Translations under genes and position numbers: made by a program
The notes under the pieces: model-generated
Told to the model about the DNA's origin: nothing
What the model saw: the letters and a program-made list of their open reading frames with translations, nothing else
Databases searched by the model: none
Source of the DNA: JBCBWG01 sp964579305
GTDB lineage: Bacteria; Pseudomonadota; Alphaproteobacteria; Rhizobiales; Hyphomicrobiaceae
Direction of reading: 5' to 3'
DNA length: 24,078 bases
Assembly: GCA_964579305.1 (NCBI GenBank)
Contig: CAZOGY010000048.1
Location: forward strand, 1 to 24,078
In this document: positions 1 to 7,895 of the stretch, piece after piece
How positions within the stretch are numbered: position 1 is the first letter of the stretch
How the letters are laid out: each line of letters starts with the position of its first letter

Positions 1-81
1 TCGTGTCGATGTTTCGAACACGAACATCGACGGCCCGGGCCGCTTTGCGGCTTTGGCGCGCGACCCCGATTGGATGCGACA
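1..81 (+). repeat. Left copy of 81-bp inverted repeat
   Basis: Bases 1-81 match the reverse complement of 23764-23844 without gaps, with about 7 mismatches by eye; the first 30 bases are identical. The left edge is cut by the window, so the true length is unknown. Inside it are two mutually exclusive hairpins (1-6 with 18-23, and 6-13 with 23-30) and the 10-bp palindrome GGCCCGGGCC at 32-41. No ORF here is convincing. It looks like a dispersed intergenic element, not an IS end, because no transposase lies between the copies. Confidence 0.85.
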
Positions 82-104
82 TGCATATAGGCTGCGACAT
101 GCAT
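75..104 (+). repeat. Two 12-bp direct repeats
   Basis: TGCGACATGCAT occurs at 75-86 and again at 93-104, an 18-bp period. The first copy begins inside the end of the 81-bp repeat. The spacing could suit a protein-binding pair, but no function can be assigned. Confidence 0.6.
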
Positions 105-182
105 TAAGCCTTACGGGGCTGCGGCAGTGACCGACGTCGCTGCTCAGGTCCGATTTGGCACAGACGGCAGTTCACGAGGTCA

Positions 183-217
183 GGCGGCGCCAGGTCATGC
201 GCCGCCGTTTTTGTTTG
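183..217 (+). terminator. Intrinsic terminator, T-tract on plus strand
   Basis: A perfect 8-bp stem (GGCGGCGC at 183-190, GCGCCGCC at 199-206) with an 8-nt loop is followed on the plus strand by GTTTTTGTTT. It would stop transcripts coming from the left, from a gene or RNA whose start lies outside the window or within 1-182. The stop codon of the minus-strand exporter (195-197) lies in the loop, and the T-tract is the complement of its last lysine and asparagine codons. On the minus strand the stem lacks a following U-run. Confidence 0.7.
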
Positions 218-1976
218 GTTTGACCGGTTGCGTCAGCGAGCCCTCGCGAACAAGCCGGGCAAACAACCCGCCCTGCGCCACAAGCTCATCAAAGCGGCCG
301 CGCTCAACGATCCGGCCGCGCTCCAGCACCAAGATCAGATCGGCATCGGCCACCGTCGACAGGCGATGGGCAATAATCAACGTTGTCCGATTGGCGCGCA
401 CCCGGTCGAGCGCCCGCTTGATTGCGCCTTCGGTCGCCGTATCAAGTGCGCTGGTCGCTTCATCCAGAACAAGGATCGGGGCGTCCTTGAGGATGGCCCT
501 GGCAATGGCAATGCGTTGGCGTTCGCCACCCGAGAGCGCGGCCCCGCGTTCGCCCGCCACAAACGTGTAACCGCCGGGCTTTCGTAGAATAAAGTCAGTG
601 GCCTCGGCTTGGCTTGCCGCATTTTCGATTGCGGCTTGATTGGCGTCTGGCCGGCCAACTCGGATATTCTCCAAGATTGACCGATTGAATAAACCCGCAT
701 CTTGAAAAACGACGGCGATGTTTTCGCGCAGCGACGTAAGCGAAACACGATCGATACGTTGTCCGTCGATCAGGATTTGGCCGGCATCGGGATCGCGCAA
801 TCTTTGCAACAGCGCGACCGTTGTGGTTTTGCCCGCTCCCGTCGGCCCCACAAGTGCAACGGTCGCACCGGCAGGGACCACAAAATCGAGGTCGAACACA
901 CCATCGCCGCCGGGCCCTGCCTCGTTGTCATCGGCGCCGGTGCGATAGCGCAAACTCACACCCTCAAAGCGGATCTCGCCATGCGGCACGGCCAGCGCCG
1001 GCGCACCTGGCGGATCAATGGCCGCTGGGGCATCATCCATCAGTTCAAACAGCGATCGCATGGTTGGCGCCTGCAACAGGACGCGTGAAACAAAACTCGT
1101 CAGCACGTCGAGTTTGGCAATCAGCAAACCCGCAAATCCAACGAAACTGACAATATCGCCGACCGAGACTTCACCGCGTCCGGCCAATACCGCGCCATAG
1201 GCAAAAATTGCGACCATGGTCACGGTCGAGGCAGCCCGCGTCAGAACCGTCAGGATGCCCCACCAAGTCAGAACGGGATACTGCGCGGACAGCAAATCGT
1301 CCATCACGCTGCGTAAGGCCCGGCTTTCAGCTTGCAGCCGCGTGTAGCTTTGGACGATAGCCACATTGGTCAGCGCATCGCCAACCCGCTGCGATACGTC
1401 CATGTGGTGGCGCTCAACGTGCGTTTGCCCGCCGCTTGTACGCCGCACGGCAATCACGTTTGCGATGGCATAGGCAAGCGCAAGCGCCGTTAAAAGCAGC
1501 GCCAGCCGCCACTCCATCCAGAACGCAACTGGCGTGAGGACAACGATGGCGACCACGGCTGTGCATTGCTCCCGCAGGAACGACAGCCACGTTCCAAACA
1601 GGGCATCGGCACCGGCAACAATGGTACGGATGATTGTGCCGGTCCCGCGATCGCCATGCGTGCTGATTGGCAAGGTCAGCGCCTGCTCAAACGTTGCGTG
1701 CATGGCTGCAAGCCGCCGCCTGTGTGCAAGCCGGTCGGCCAGCACGGCGACCGCGACACTTGCCAGAATTCCGGCCACGCCAAGTAGAGCCCACAGCCCG
1801 ATGGCGTTCCATGGCGGCCGTCCGGCGCTGAGTGCATCAACGACGATACCGAACAGAACCGGCTCAAGCATCTGGATCAGGCCGATCGCAGCGCTCGCCA
1901 GCGACAACCACAGCGTGGCGGCGCGCTCTTGGGCCAGAAAGCCAAGCGCCCTCAGATAGGTTTGCAGAAAGGTCAA
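195..1976 (-). CDS. ndvA: NdvA/ChvA-type beta-glucan export ABC transporter (fused permease and ATPase)
   Basis: This is a 593-residue half-transporter, matching the roughly 590 residues of NdvA/ChvA, which export cyclic beta-glucans to the periplasm. The N-terminal half (about 1-310) is a six-helix permease, including the family-like stretch SAQYPVLTWW. The C-terminal ATPase has Walker A GPTGAGKTT, signature LSGGERQR, Walker B ILVLDEATSALD and the switch histidine in IIAHRLSTV. The start chosen is TTG at 1976, which overlaps the upstream stop as TTGA and places FLQTYLRALGFL at the N-terminus as in the family; an in-frame start at 2039 would add 21 residues with no family match. It is coupled to the YfhO-like gene. 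No cyclic glucan synthase (ndvB) is visible, so the cargo is inferred; it could be the OpgH product made at 9462. A lipid A exporter is less likely. Confidence 0.85.
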   Translation of the reverse strand: MTFLQTYLRALGFLAQERAATLWLSLASAAIGLIQMLEPVLFGIVVDALSAGRPPWNAIGLWALLGVAGILASVAVAVLADRLAHRRRLAAMHATFEQALTLPISTHGDRGTGTIIRTIVAGADALFGTWLSFLREQCTAVVAIVVLTPVAFWMEWRLALLLTALALAYAIANVIAVRRTSGGQTHVERHHMDVSQRVGDALTNVAIVQSYTRLQAESRALRSVMDDLLSAQYPVLTWWGILTVLTRAASTVTMVAIFAYGAVLAGRGEVSVGDIVSFVGFAGLLIAKLDVLTSFVSRVLLQAPTMRSLFELMDDAPAAIDPPGAPALAVPHGEIRFEGVSLRYRTGADDNEAGPGGDGVFDLDFVVPAGATVALVGPTGAGKTTTVALLQRLRDPDAGQILIDGQRIDRVSLTSLRENIAVVFQDAGLFNRSILENIRVGRPDANQAAIENAASQAEATDFILRKPGGYTFVAGERGAALSGGERQRIAIARAILKDAPILVLDEATSALDTATEGAIKRALDRVRANRTTLIIAHRLSTVADADLILVLERGRIVERGRFDELVAQGGLFARLVREGSLTQPVKPNKNGGA

Positions 1977-4345
1977 AGCGCCCCCGGCCGTGACGTATCG
2001 GCAGCAGCGCGGGGGCCACCGCCGAACAAATCCGCCCACGCCCCCTCAAGCGCATGAAAGCGGAACGTGATCGTTTGCGCACCCGGCGGTACGCGGACGC
2101 CGCGAAACAGCCCATTGGCCCGCAGCAACCGTGCCGGCTTGCCGCCGACCGTGACGCGCCACCAGGGATGCCATACGTCGTGGAGCACGACCCAGCCGCC
2201 ATTCGTGCTGTCGGCCGACAGCACAACCTGTGTGTTGCGATAGTTCTGGATTGTGACCTTGCCTGTTCCCCCCGTTTCATCGGGGTTGCTTCCAGGAGCA
2301 AGAAGAACGGTCGTCAAGTAATCGATGTCGGGAAGCGCTTGGCCCGCGCCCGGATCGCCAGCCCGAGCGATCGCGCGTGTCGCAAAAACAACGCGCGGGA
2401 GCGGTGCTGGGGTGCGATAGATCCGGCGTGGTCCGATTTCGGCAACCAGCGACAACCCTCTGCCGGGCCCAGACGTTGTATCAAGAGGCGTTCCTGTCAC
2501 CACGTAGGTCAAACCCAACAACCGCGCGAGAGGTGCCGTGTAACTGGGCATCATGGCCGAAAAGGCGCGCTGATCGAACCGTGCAACGGTATCGCCGGCG
2601 CCGGTTGCGCCAGCAAACCAAGATAGCCGAACGGGATTGGCCCCAAGCGTATTTTCAAAACCGTGCGTCAGTGACGCGTTTGGCCAATGATAGCCAAGTC
2701 CGACAAATTCCACGCGCGGGCGCATGTTGGCCGTGGTCGTCTCATTCACAAGCGACTGCAACGTGCGGACCGTGCGATTGGCGGTGTCCGGCTCCAGCAT
2801 GGAAATGGCTGAGCTTGGCAACGCGTTGGCACCGTTCGGTCCGTTGTGCACGCCCAGGTCCATTGCGACGCCTGCACTGAGGACAATGCCCGCGGTCACC
2901 GGCCGGATCGGCCGGATCCAAAGCGCAAGGCTTGCGATCGCGATCATCACCGCAAATGTCACGAAACTGAAAACGATATCGCCCACGGCGCCATAAAGCC
3001 GGCCCCAGTAAACGGCGATCGCAATCGCAATCGCGAGACCGGTGGTCGTCACCGTCAAAGCCGTCAGCAATCCACCTTCACCATCACCGTTGCCGGCATC
3101 GATGATCGCCAGCGCGCGGTTGACGACCCAACCGACCACGAACGCGGCAAGCGCGCCGACCAGAAAGGTCGCGTCCGCGGGTCTGCGAAATTTGTCAATG
3201 CCGGGTAAGGCCTCGTAGGCAAGCCGAAACCCCGGCGTGTACCAGCCGAGCGCATAAACCAAACAGACGCCGGCAGCGATGGTGAAAAACATAATTTTCA
3301 CCTCGAAAACCCAACCGCGGACGACGCCGATCCCCAACGCGATCAACGGGATCGCGCCGATGTAAATCACGCCCATATTCTGAGCGATGAAAAGCCCGGT
3401 ATTTTCCCAGATCAGACTAGGCGGGCCCCAGTAATTCATCATCTCCCCGGCCGCGCCATAGAGGTTGGCCGAAAACAGCGTGATTAATAAGCCGGGGTGC
3501 AAAGACCCTGCTCCAGCCCCATCAAAATCGATGGACGGGCGCTGCGAATGGGCCGCAAACGCTAATGTCAGCATTAAAGGAACAGCGATGACAGCAAGCC
3601 CCGTCACGATGCCGGCAAGCATCGCGGGAAGTGCACGGAACGTCCGGGGCAGGACTTCCATCGCGCCGTCGGCGAAAAGTTGGTACGCCGCATAGGCAAT
3701 CAGCACGTAGATTGACAGCAACCCGACCTGATCGCGACCGAGCAGAATGAGCGCGGCAAATAGGCCGCCAAAAATGCCCGCAACAACAAAACCGCGCCCG
3801 ACCGCCAGATTGATCGCAAGGAGCGCCCAGGGCAGATAGGCCAAGCTCATCACCTGCCCGAAATGCTGCAGCCGCCAGGCCATTGATCCGCCGAACATGA
3901 ACACAAGCGCCGCGATCATGGCCGCCGGCCAGAGCCAACCGATATGGCGCGCGTAGGCCAGCACACCGACGCCGCCAAACAAAACCGTCAGTAGAACGGT
4001 CAAGTCGATGGCCCACAGGCTCGGCGCGGGATCGACAACCGCGAGCAACAGCATTGGCGGCGAGAAGATCATCGATTGGGGGTCGGCAATTTGCGGATGG
4101 CCCGCAAACACGTTTGGCGTCCACCACGGCCATTCGCCACGCGCGATGGACGCGGCCAGGAACTGGACCTGAGGCGCGAAATGCGCCTTGCCGTCCCAGG
4201 GAATGGTGAACGTGCCAGACAGCCACGGCCAGGCCAGGATGAACCATAAGGCCGCCAGCCCGAGCGCCACGGGAAGCAACGGCCACGCGCCGTCATCGTC
4301 CCCAACGGTATCGATGTCGCGCAGCATTACGTGCGATGTGACCAT
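1973..4345 (-). CDS. YfhO-like multi-pass membrane protein (GT-C-like)
   Basis: A 790-residue integral membrane protein. There is a first transmembrane segment near residues 20-45, then many hydrophobic helices to about residue 500, and a soluble C-terminal domain ending in a typical YfhO-family region (WVVLHDVWHPWWRVTVGG and a following beta-rich stretch). YfhO-family proteins resemble GT-C glycosyltransferases; Gram-positive YfhO takes part in glycosylating envelope polymers using lipid-linked sugars. ATG at 4345 is preferred over GTG at 4348 because AGGGG lies about 7 nt upstream. Its stop overlaps the exporter's TTG start by 4 nt, so the two are probably co-translated. The donor and acceptor are unknown. 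The lipid-linked sugar module at 14058-16834 is a possible donor source, which is inference only. Confidence 0.75.
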   Translation of the reverse strand: MVTSHVMLRDIDTVGDDDGAWPLLPVALGLAALWFILAWPWLSGTFTIPWDGKAHFAPQVQFLAASIARGEWPWWTPNVFAGHPQIADPQSMIFSPPMLLLAVVDPAPSLWAIDLTVLLTVLFGGVGVLAYARHIGWLWPAAMIAALVFMFGGSMAWRLQHFGQVMSLAYLPWALLAINLAVGRGFVVAGIFGGLFAALILLGRDQVGLLSIYVLIAYAAYQLFADGAMEVLPRTFRALPAMLAGIVTGLAVIAVPLMLTLAFAAHSQRPSIDFDGAGAGSLHPGLLITLFSANLYGAAGEMMNYWGPPSLIWENTGLFIAQNMGVIYIGAIPLIALGIGVVRGWVFEVKIMFFTIAAGVCLVYALGWYTPGFRLAYEALPGIDKFRRPADATFLVGALAAFVVGWVVNRALAIIDAGNGDGEGGLLTALTVTTTGLAIAIAIAVYWGRLYGAVGDIVFSFVTFAVMIAIASLALWIRPIRPVTAGIVLSAGVAMDLGVHNGPNGANALPSSAISMLEPDTANRTVRTLQSLVNETTTANMRPRVEFVGLGYHWPNASLTHGFENTLGANPVRLSWFAGATGAGDTVARFDQRAFSAMMPSYTAPLARLLGLTYVVTGTPLDTTSGPGRGLSLVAEIGPRRIYRTPAPLPRVVFATRAIARAGDPGAGQALPDIDYLTTVLLAPGSNPDETGGTGKVTIQNYRNTQVVLSADSTNGGWVVLHDVWHPWWRVTVGGKPARLLRANGLFRGVRVPPGAQTITFRFHALEGAWADLFGGGPRAAADTSRPGAL

Positions 4346-4572
4346 CACCCGCCCCCTGGGACCGCGCCGGCCCCGATCTTGATTTCACGTATTCCGCCCC
4401 GGACCGCACGGCCGCGCAGTCTCAGGTCGGACACGACTGTGGTGTGTCTATGTCGCGTGGTGGACGTACGCGGGCCATTCGGGCACAGCAAGACGAAAAC
4501 GGATGCCAAGGTGATCGGCATCGCTTCGTTGTCCCCGGCGGGCCCGTTGGATCCTGGAAAAGGACAGTGTGG
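4346..4572. other. Divergent intergenic region
   Basis: This 227-bp stretch separates the minus-strand YfhO-like gene from the plus-strand RibD-C gene and must hold both promoters. I looked for an FMN riboswitch, given the RibD-like neighbour, and saw no conserved RFN element. No clear -35/-10 pair stands out. Confidence 0.4.
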
Positions 4573-5331
4573 ATGAGCGACGCAGACCTGACCTGGCAAG
4601 GTACGGCCGATGAGCTGATTGCGGAGATCGTCAGTGCCGACACCGCGCAGCCGTTCGTCGTCGCTCAGCTTGGCCAGTCTCTCGACGGTCGGATTGCGAC
4701 CCAGACAGGCGATAGCCGTTGGATCAACGGCTCTGCGGCACTGGACCATCTCCACAAACTGCGTGCAGCCGTCGACGCGGTGGTCGTGGGCGTTGGCACC
4801 GTGATTGCCGACGACCCACAATTGACGGTCCGGCGCGTGCGCGGTGAAAGTCCCGTCCGCGTGATCATTGATCCTTCAGGCCGTGCCCCTGCCGCGGCAC
4901 GCATGTTCCACGACGACGGTCCTGCGTGCGTGCTTGTGCGGGCCGCCAATCACGATGCGACGCATCGCGAGCCTGCGCCCATGGGCTGCGAAACAATGCC
5001 AATGCCGTCGCGCGATGGCCGGCTGGATCCTGAAAGCGTGGTCAAAGCCCTCTTCAAGCGGGGCTTGCGGCGGCTTCTGATCGAAGGCGGTGCAACGACC
5101 ATTTCACGGTTCGTCGACGCCGGCGCTGTTGACCGTCTGCATTTGCTTGTTGGCCCGATGATCCTGGGCTCAGGCACGCCTGGCTTGACGCTGAGGCCGA
5201 TCGCGCGGATTGCAGAAGCGATCACACCGTCGGTGCGTGCCGTGCCATTGCCTGGGGGTGATGTGCTTTTCGATTGTCAAATGAAGCCGCGCGCGGGCGA
5301 GACCAACACCGCCGCGCATCAGAGGTCATAA
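4573..5331 (+). CDS. RibD C-terminal-domain reductase (DHFR-like)
   Basis: A 252-residue protein made only of the RibD C-terminal reductase domain; the N-terminal deaminase domain of RibD is absent. Family motifs are SLDGRIA (36-42), the segment HKLRAAVDAVVVGVGT followed by IADDPQLT (about 61-85), and the NADPH-binding LIEGGATT (169-176). Relatives reduce the ribosylamino group of pyrimidine intermediates in riboflavin synthesis, or pterins. ATG at 4573 is chosen because AAGGA lies 8 nt upstream and the conserved domain follows; an upstream in-frame ATG at 4444 would add 43 low-similarity residues. It is followed directly by dispersed repeat copy A and then cytochrome b561. The company of PTPS, GT4 and methyltransferase genes argues for a role outside core riboflavin synthesis. 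Confidence 0.85.
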   Translation: MSDADLTWQGTADELIAEIVSADTAQPFVVAQLGQSLDGRIATQTGDSRWINGSAALDHLHKLRAAVDAVVVGVGTVIADDPQLTVRRVRGESPVRVIIDPSGRAPAAARMFHDDGPACVLVRAANHDATHREPAPMGCETMPMPSRDGRLDPESVVKALFKRGLRRLLIEGGATTISRFVDAGAVDRLHLLVGPMILGSGTPGLTLRPIARIAEAITPSVRAVPLPGGDVLFDCQMKPRAGETNTAAHQRS

Positions 5332-5407
5332 GGTTTCGGCGGGATGGCCTGAACCGAAAGTTACAGCGACCATCAAGACCTGGGATTATGGCACGCAAGC
5401 GCACGTC
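5332..5407 (+). repeat. Dispersed 76-nt intergenic repeat, copy A
   Basis: It begins one base after the stop codon of the RibD-C gene and ends 40 bp before the cytochrome b561 start. It aligns without gaps to 14633-14708 (about 75% identity by eye) and 23509-23584 (about 70%). The left end can fold as GGTT...AACC with an inner GGC/GCC pairing. All three copies share the segment TGAACCG and the stretch CAGCGA. Confidence 0.8.
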
Positions 5408-5447
5408 AACCTGGAATGGTCCAGTGAAAATGAGGAGTGCTAAAGAG

Positions 5448-6014
5448 ATGTCGGCCCGCACCGGATACTCAGCGACGGCTCGTTTTTTTCACTGGGCCAC
5501 CGCGTTGTTTTTGCTCGGCCTGTTTCCGGTCGGGATGGCGATGACTTACCGCGGTAAGGATCTCGGAATCTGGGACGCCACGACGAATGCGTTGTACTCC
5601 GCGCACAAACTTGCCGGTTTCATCTTGCTTGGGCTGGTGATCTTGCGACTTGGATATCGCGGCTTCGCCGGCGCCCCTGCCGATGAGCCAAGCATAACAC
5701 CGCTTCAGGCCTGGGCTTCGCATGTCACCCATTGGGCCATGTATGGCCTGCTGGTCGCAGTGCCGCTGACCGGCTGGATCGGGGTCTCAGCCTTCCCCGC
5801 ACTCGACACGCTATTCGGCTTGAAGCTGCCCGCGTTGGTCGGACCGGACAAAGATCTGGCAGCCCAGGCTTTCGCCGTACACGGCGTGCTTGTCAAAGTG
5901 CTCTTGGGCTTGATCGTCCTGCATATCGCCGGCGCCATTTTCCATCATTTCGTCAAGCGTGACAGCGTGCTTGTGCGCATGACCCATGGGCGCATGCGCG
6001 GTGATAACGCCTGA
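5448..6014 (+). CDS. Cytochrome b561 family protein
   Basis: A 188-residue four-helix di-heme membrane protein of the bacterial b561 (CybB-like) family. Conserved histidines that probably bind heme are H15 (RFFHW), H53 (SAHKLAG), H145 (AVHGVLVK) and H159 (VLHIAG). Family members oxidise ubiquinol or pass electrons to periplasmic acceptors. The start is ATG at 5448, with GAGGAG about 10 nt upstream; ATG at 5430 lacks a ribosome site. It lies 116 bp after the RibD-C gene, separated by repeat copy A, and is probably in the same transcript. A b561 here could supply electrons to a periplasmic step of the neighbouring pathway, or be unrelated housekeeping. Confidence 0.88.
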   Translation: MSARTGYSATARFFHWATALFLLGLFPVGMAMTYRGKDLGIWDATTNALYSAHKLAGFILLGLVILRLGYRGFAGAPADEPSITPLQAWASHVTHWAMYGLLVAVPLTGWIGVSAFPALDTLFGLKLPALVGPDKDLAAQAFAVHGVLVKVLLGLIVLHIAGAIFHHFVKRDSVLVRMTHGRMRGDNA

Positions 6015-6033
6015 CGATTTGGCGACGTCGTCA
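6012..6033. other. Hairpin spanning two convergent stop codons
   Basis: TGACGA (6012-6017) and TCGTCA (6028-6033) form a 6-bp perfect stem with a 10-nt loop. The left arm contains the b561 stop and the right arm contains the stop of the minus-strand methyltransferase, only 16 bp apart. No T-tract follows on either strand, so it may be a weak bidirectional 3'-end structure or chance. Confidence 0.4.
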
Positions 6034-6843
6034 AGCTGAGGGGTAGGCGATCAGGTCTTCATGTCCGACAATCGTCACCGCATCGCCAACCGATGCGCGC
6101 GCATCAAGCCAAGCTGAGATTGTGTCCGCCGGCAATTGACCTGTCTCCGCGACAGCAGCCGCCCAGCCACGTTCAAGCGCCAACCGCAAGTCGGCCTGGT
6201 CGGGATCCCGCAACACCCAAGGGCTGTCACCGCGCTGGGTGCGATACCCGGCGGATTGGAAAGCGTGCTCAAGCGCATCGGTTGCATCAGGACCAAGCGC
6301 GGCGCCGAGCCCCTTATCCGTACGCTGATGGGTATTGAATAGGCGCAACATGTCACCGTCCGTCGGTGTCGGCGGCAGAAACGCAGCAACTCCATCGTAG
6401 CTGAGCACGGTAGCAAAGATGGCCCCTGCGCGGACCGTTGCGGCAGCGATCGCATCAACGGTTGCACGCGATGCCAGATCGAAAAAGGCCGCTGCCGTCA
6501 CAAGATCCGCACCTGCAAATAGCGCGTCGAGATCGGCGGAGTTTAAATCGGCCTCGCGCGTTTCAAAGGTCAGCCCCAGGACATCTGGCAGTGGGTGCGT
6601 TTGGGCATGGGCCAGCAGAGCCGGATCGTAGTCGACCAAAACCCAGTGCTGGGCAGAACCAGCAAGCCAGGGCGCAAGTCCCCGCAGGTTCGAACCTGAA
6701 CCGCATCCCAAATCAACGATGCGCAAGCCTCCATTGCCGCGGGCGCGCAACCGCGTCGTCAACGCGCGGCGTACCTCGGCATTGATCGCGCCGTGGTCCG
6801 CAGGCTCACGCAGCGCAAGCCATGCCGGATCGAAACCGCTCAT
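6031..6843 (-). CDS. Class I SAM-dependent methyltransferase
   Basis: A 270-residue Rossmann-fold methyltransferase. Motif I is IVDLGCGSGSN (about 42-52), followed by VLVDYDPALLAHA (acidic ribose-binding residue) and a later DLVTAAAFFDL segment typical of this fold. The start ATG overlaps the stop of the upstream GT4 gene by 4 nt (ATGA), so the two are translationally coupled. It is the last gene of the minus-strand operon 9351-6031. The substrate is unknown; the neighbours suggest a small molecule that is glycosylated as well. It is not an rRNA or DNA methyltransferase by motif. Confidence 0.85.
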   Translation of the reverse strand: MSGFDPAWLALREPADHGAINAEVRRALTTRLRARGNGGLRIVDLGCGSGSNLRGLAPWLAGSAQHWVLVDYDPALLAHAQTHPLPDVLGLTFETREADLNSADLDALFAGADLVTAAAFFDLASRATVDAIAAATVRAGAIFATVLSYDGVAAFLPPTPTDGDMLRLFNTHQRTDKGLGAALGPDATDALEHAFQSAGYRTQRGDSPWVLRDPDQADLRLALERGWAAAVAETGQLPADTISAWLDARASVGDAVTIVGHEDLIAYPSA

Positions 6844-7895
6844 GCCGCCACCTTTTTCAAGACCTGCGCAATCGCCGCAGTCGTATCATCCCAAGTGGGC
6901 AAGGCAGCCGCCGCAGCCCATGCCCGCTCCGACAACGCCGAACGCGCGACTTCGTCCGCAATTAAAGTGTCGAGCGCACGCGCCAGAGCATCGACATCGT
7001 CCGGCGGGACCTTCATCGCGGCACCATCAGGGACAGTTTGCGCCGCAGCTCCGCCGGTCGTCGCGACCATCGCAAGCCCGCGCGACAGGGCTTCAGTCAG
7101 AACCATGCCGTAGCCCTCGTATCGGGCCGAATGGACAAACAGGTCACACGCGTCGAACAGCGCATCGAGCTCACGATCGCTGACGGCGCCAACGAGGTGG
7201 ACATGGTCGCCGAGCTGTCGCATGCGGATCTGGTCTTTCAGTGCGCCCACAACTTGCGGCGCACGCTCCAGCGATCCCGCAATTGTCAGGTGCCATCCCG
7301 CGCGTGGTTGCCGGGCCAGTGCCTCAATCAGCAGGTCGTAGCCTTTGCGCTGAGAGGCCGCGCCGACCGCCAGTAACGCGACCGATTGTGCGTTTGGTCC
7401 TGACCCCGATGCCCGCCTTGGTTTTGGTGCGCCGGGCTCTGCTGAGATCAATTTGCCGGCGGGCACGCCATATTCGCGTTCCAGCGTTTGAACCGTCGTC
7501 GGGCTTGTCGCGATGACGGCGTCGGCAAAACTCAAAGCAGCTGCCTCACTGCGCTCCAGTTCAGCGACCTGCGTGGTCGTGAGGCCGGTTTCGAGAGCCA
7601 GCGGATGGTGAACCAGCGCAACCAAGGGCTGCGGTATCTGGGCAACAAGCGGTGTCGGCATCGCCCCGAACGCGAGGCCGTCAATCATCAACGGCGCAGA
7701 TCGCGGCACCTCGCTGATCAGCCGTTCCGTTTCGGCAAGGTCGTTCGGCGCTGGAAACGGATAGCCTGCCGGCAAGGCGATATGATGCGCTGCGATGCCG
7801 TGGTCGGCGAAACGCGCGAGGATTTCTCGCGCATAGGCATATCCGCCGGTCGGTGCTGCAAGATCGCCGGGTATGGCGAACCAGACCTCAAGCAT
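6840..7895 (-). CDS. GT4 family glycosyltransferase
   Basis: A 351-residue GT-B fold retaining glycosyltransferase. The C-terminal nucleotide-sugar domain shows VGAASQRKGYDLLIEAL (about 177-193) and the E-x7-E motif with E260 and E268 (EGYGMVLTEAL). The N-terminal acceptor domain carries the glycine-rich PTGGYAYARE near residue 15. The start overlaps the stop of the PTPS-like gene by 8 nt and its stop overlaps the methyltransferase start by 4 nt. GT4 enzymes usually act on lipopolysaccharide, lipids or secondary metabolites. Its position among pterin-type enzymes suggests a small-molecule acceptor here, but that is inferred. Confidence 0.88.
   Translation of the reverse strand: MLEVWFAIPGDLAAPTGGYAYAREILARFADHGIAAHHIALPAGYPFPAPNDLAETERLISEVPRSAPLMIDGLAFGAMPTPLVAQIPQPLVALVHHPLALETGLTTTQVAELERSEAAALSFADAVIATSPTTVQTLEREYGVPAGKLISAEPGAPKPRRASGSGPNAQSVALLAVGAASQRKGYDLLIEALARQPRAGWHLTIAGSLERAPQVVGALKDQIRMRQLGDHVHLVGAVSDRELDALFDACDLFVHSARYEGYGMVLTEALSRGLAMVATTGGAAAQTVPDGAAMKVPPDDVDALARALDTLIADEVARSALSERAWAAAAALPTWDDTTAAIAQVLKKVAA

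Noticed and set aside
3522..4286. 254-residue minus-strand frame inside the YfhO-like gene
   Set aside because: It is a shadow in another frame of a membrane protein gene, rich in Arg, Ala and Cys without hydrophobic helices.
4349..4572. Possible FMN riboswitch upstream of the RibD-C gene
   Set aside because: The conserved RFN boxes are not present; the region is simply GC-rich.
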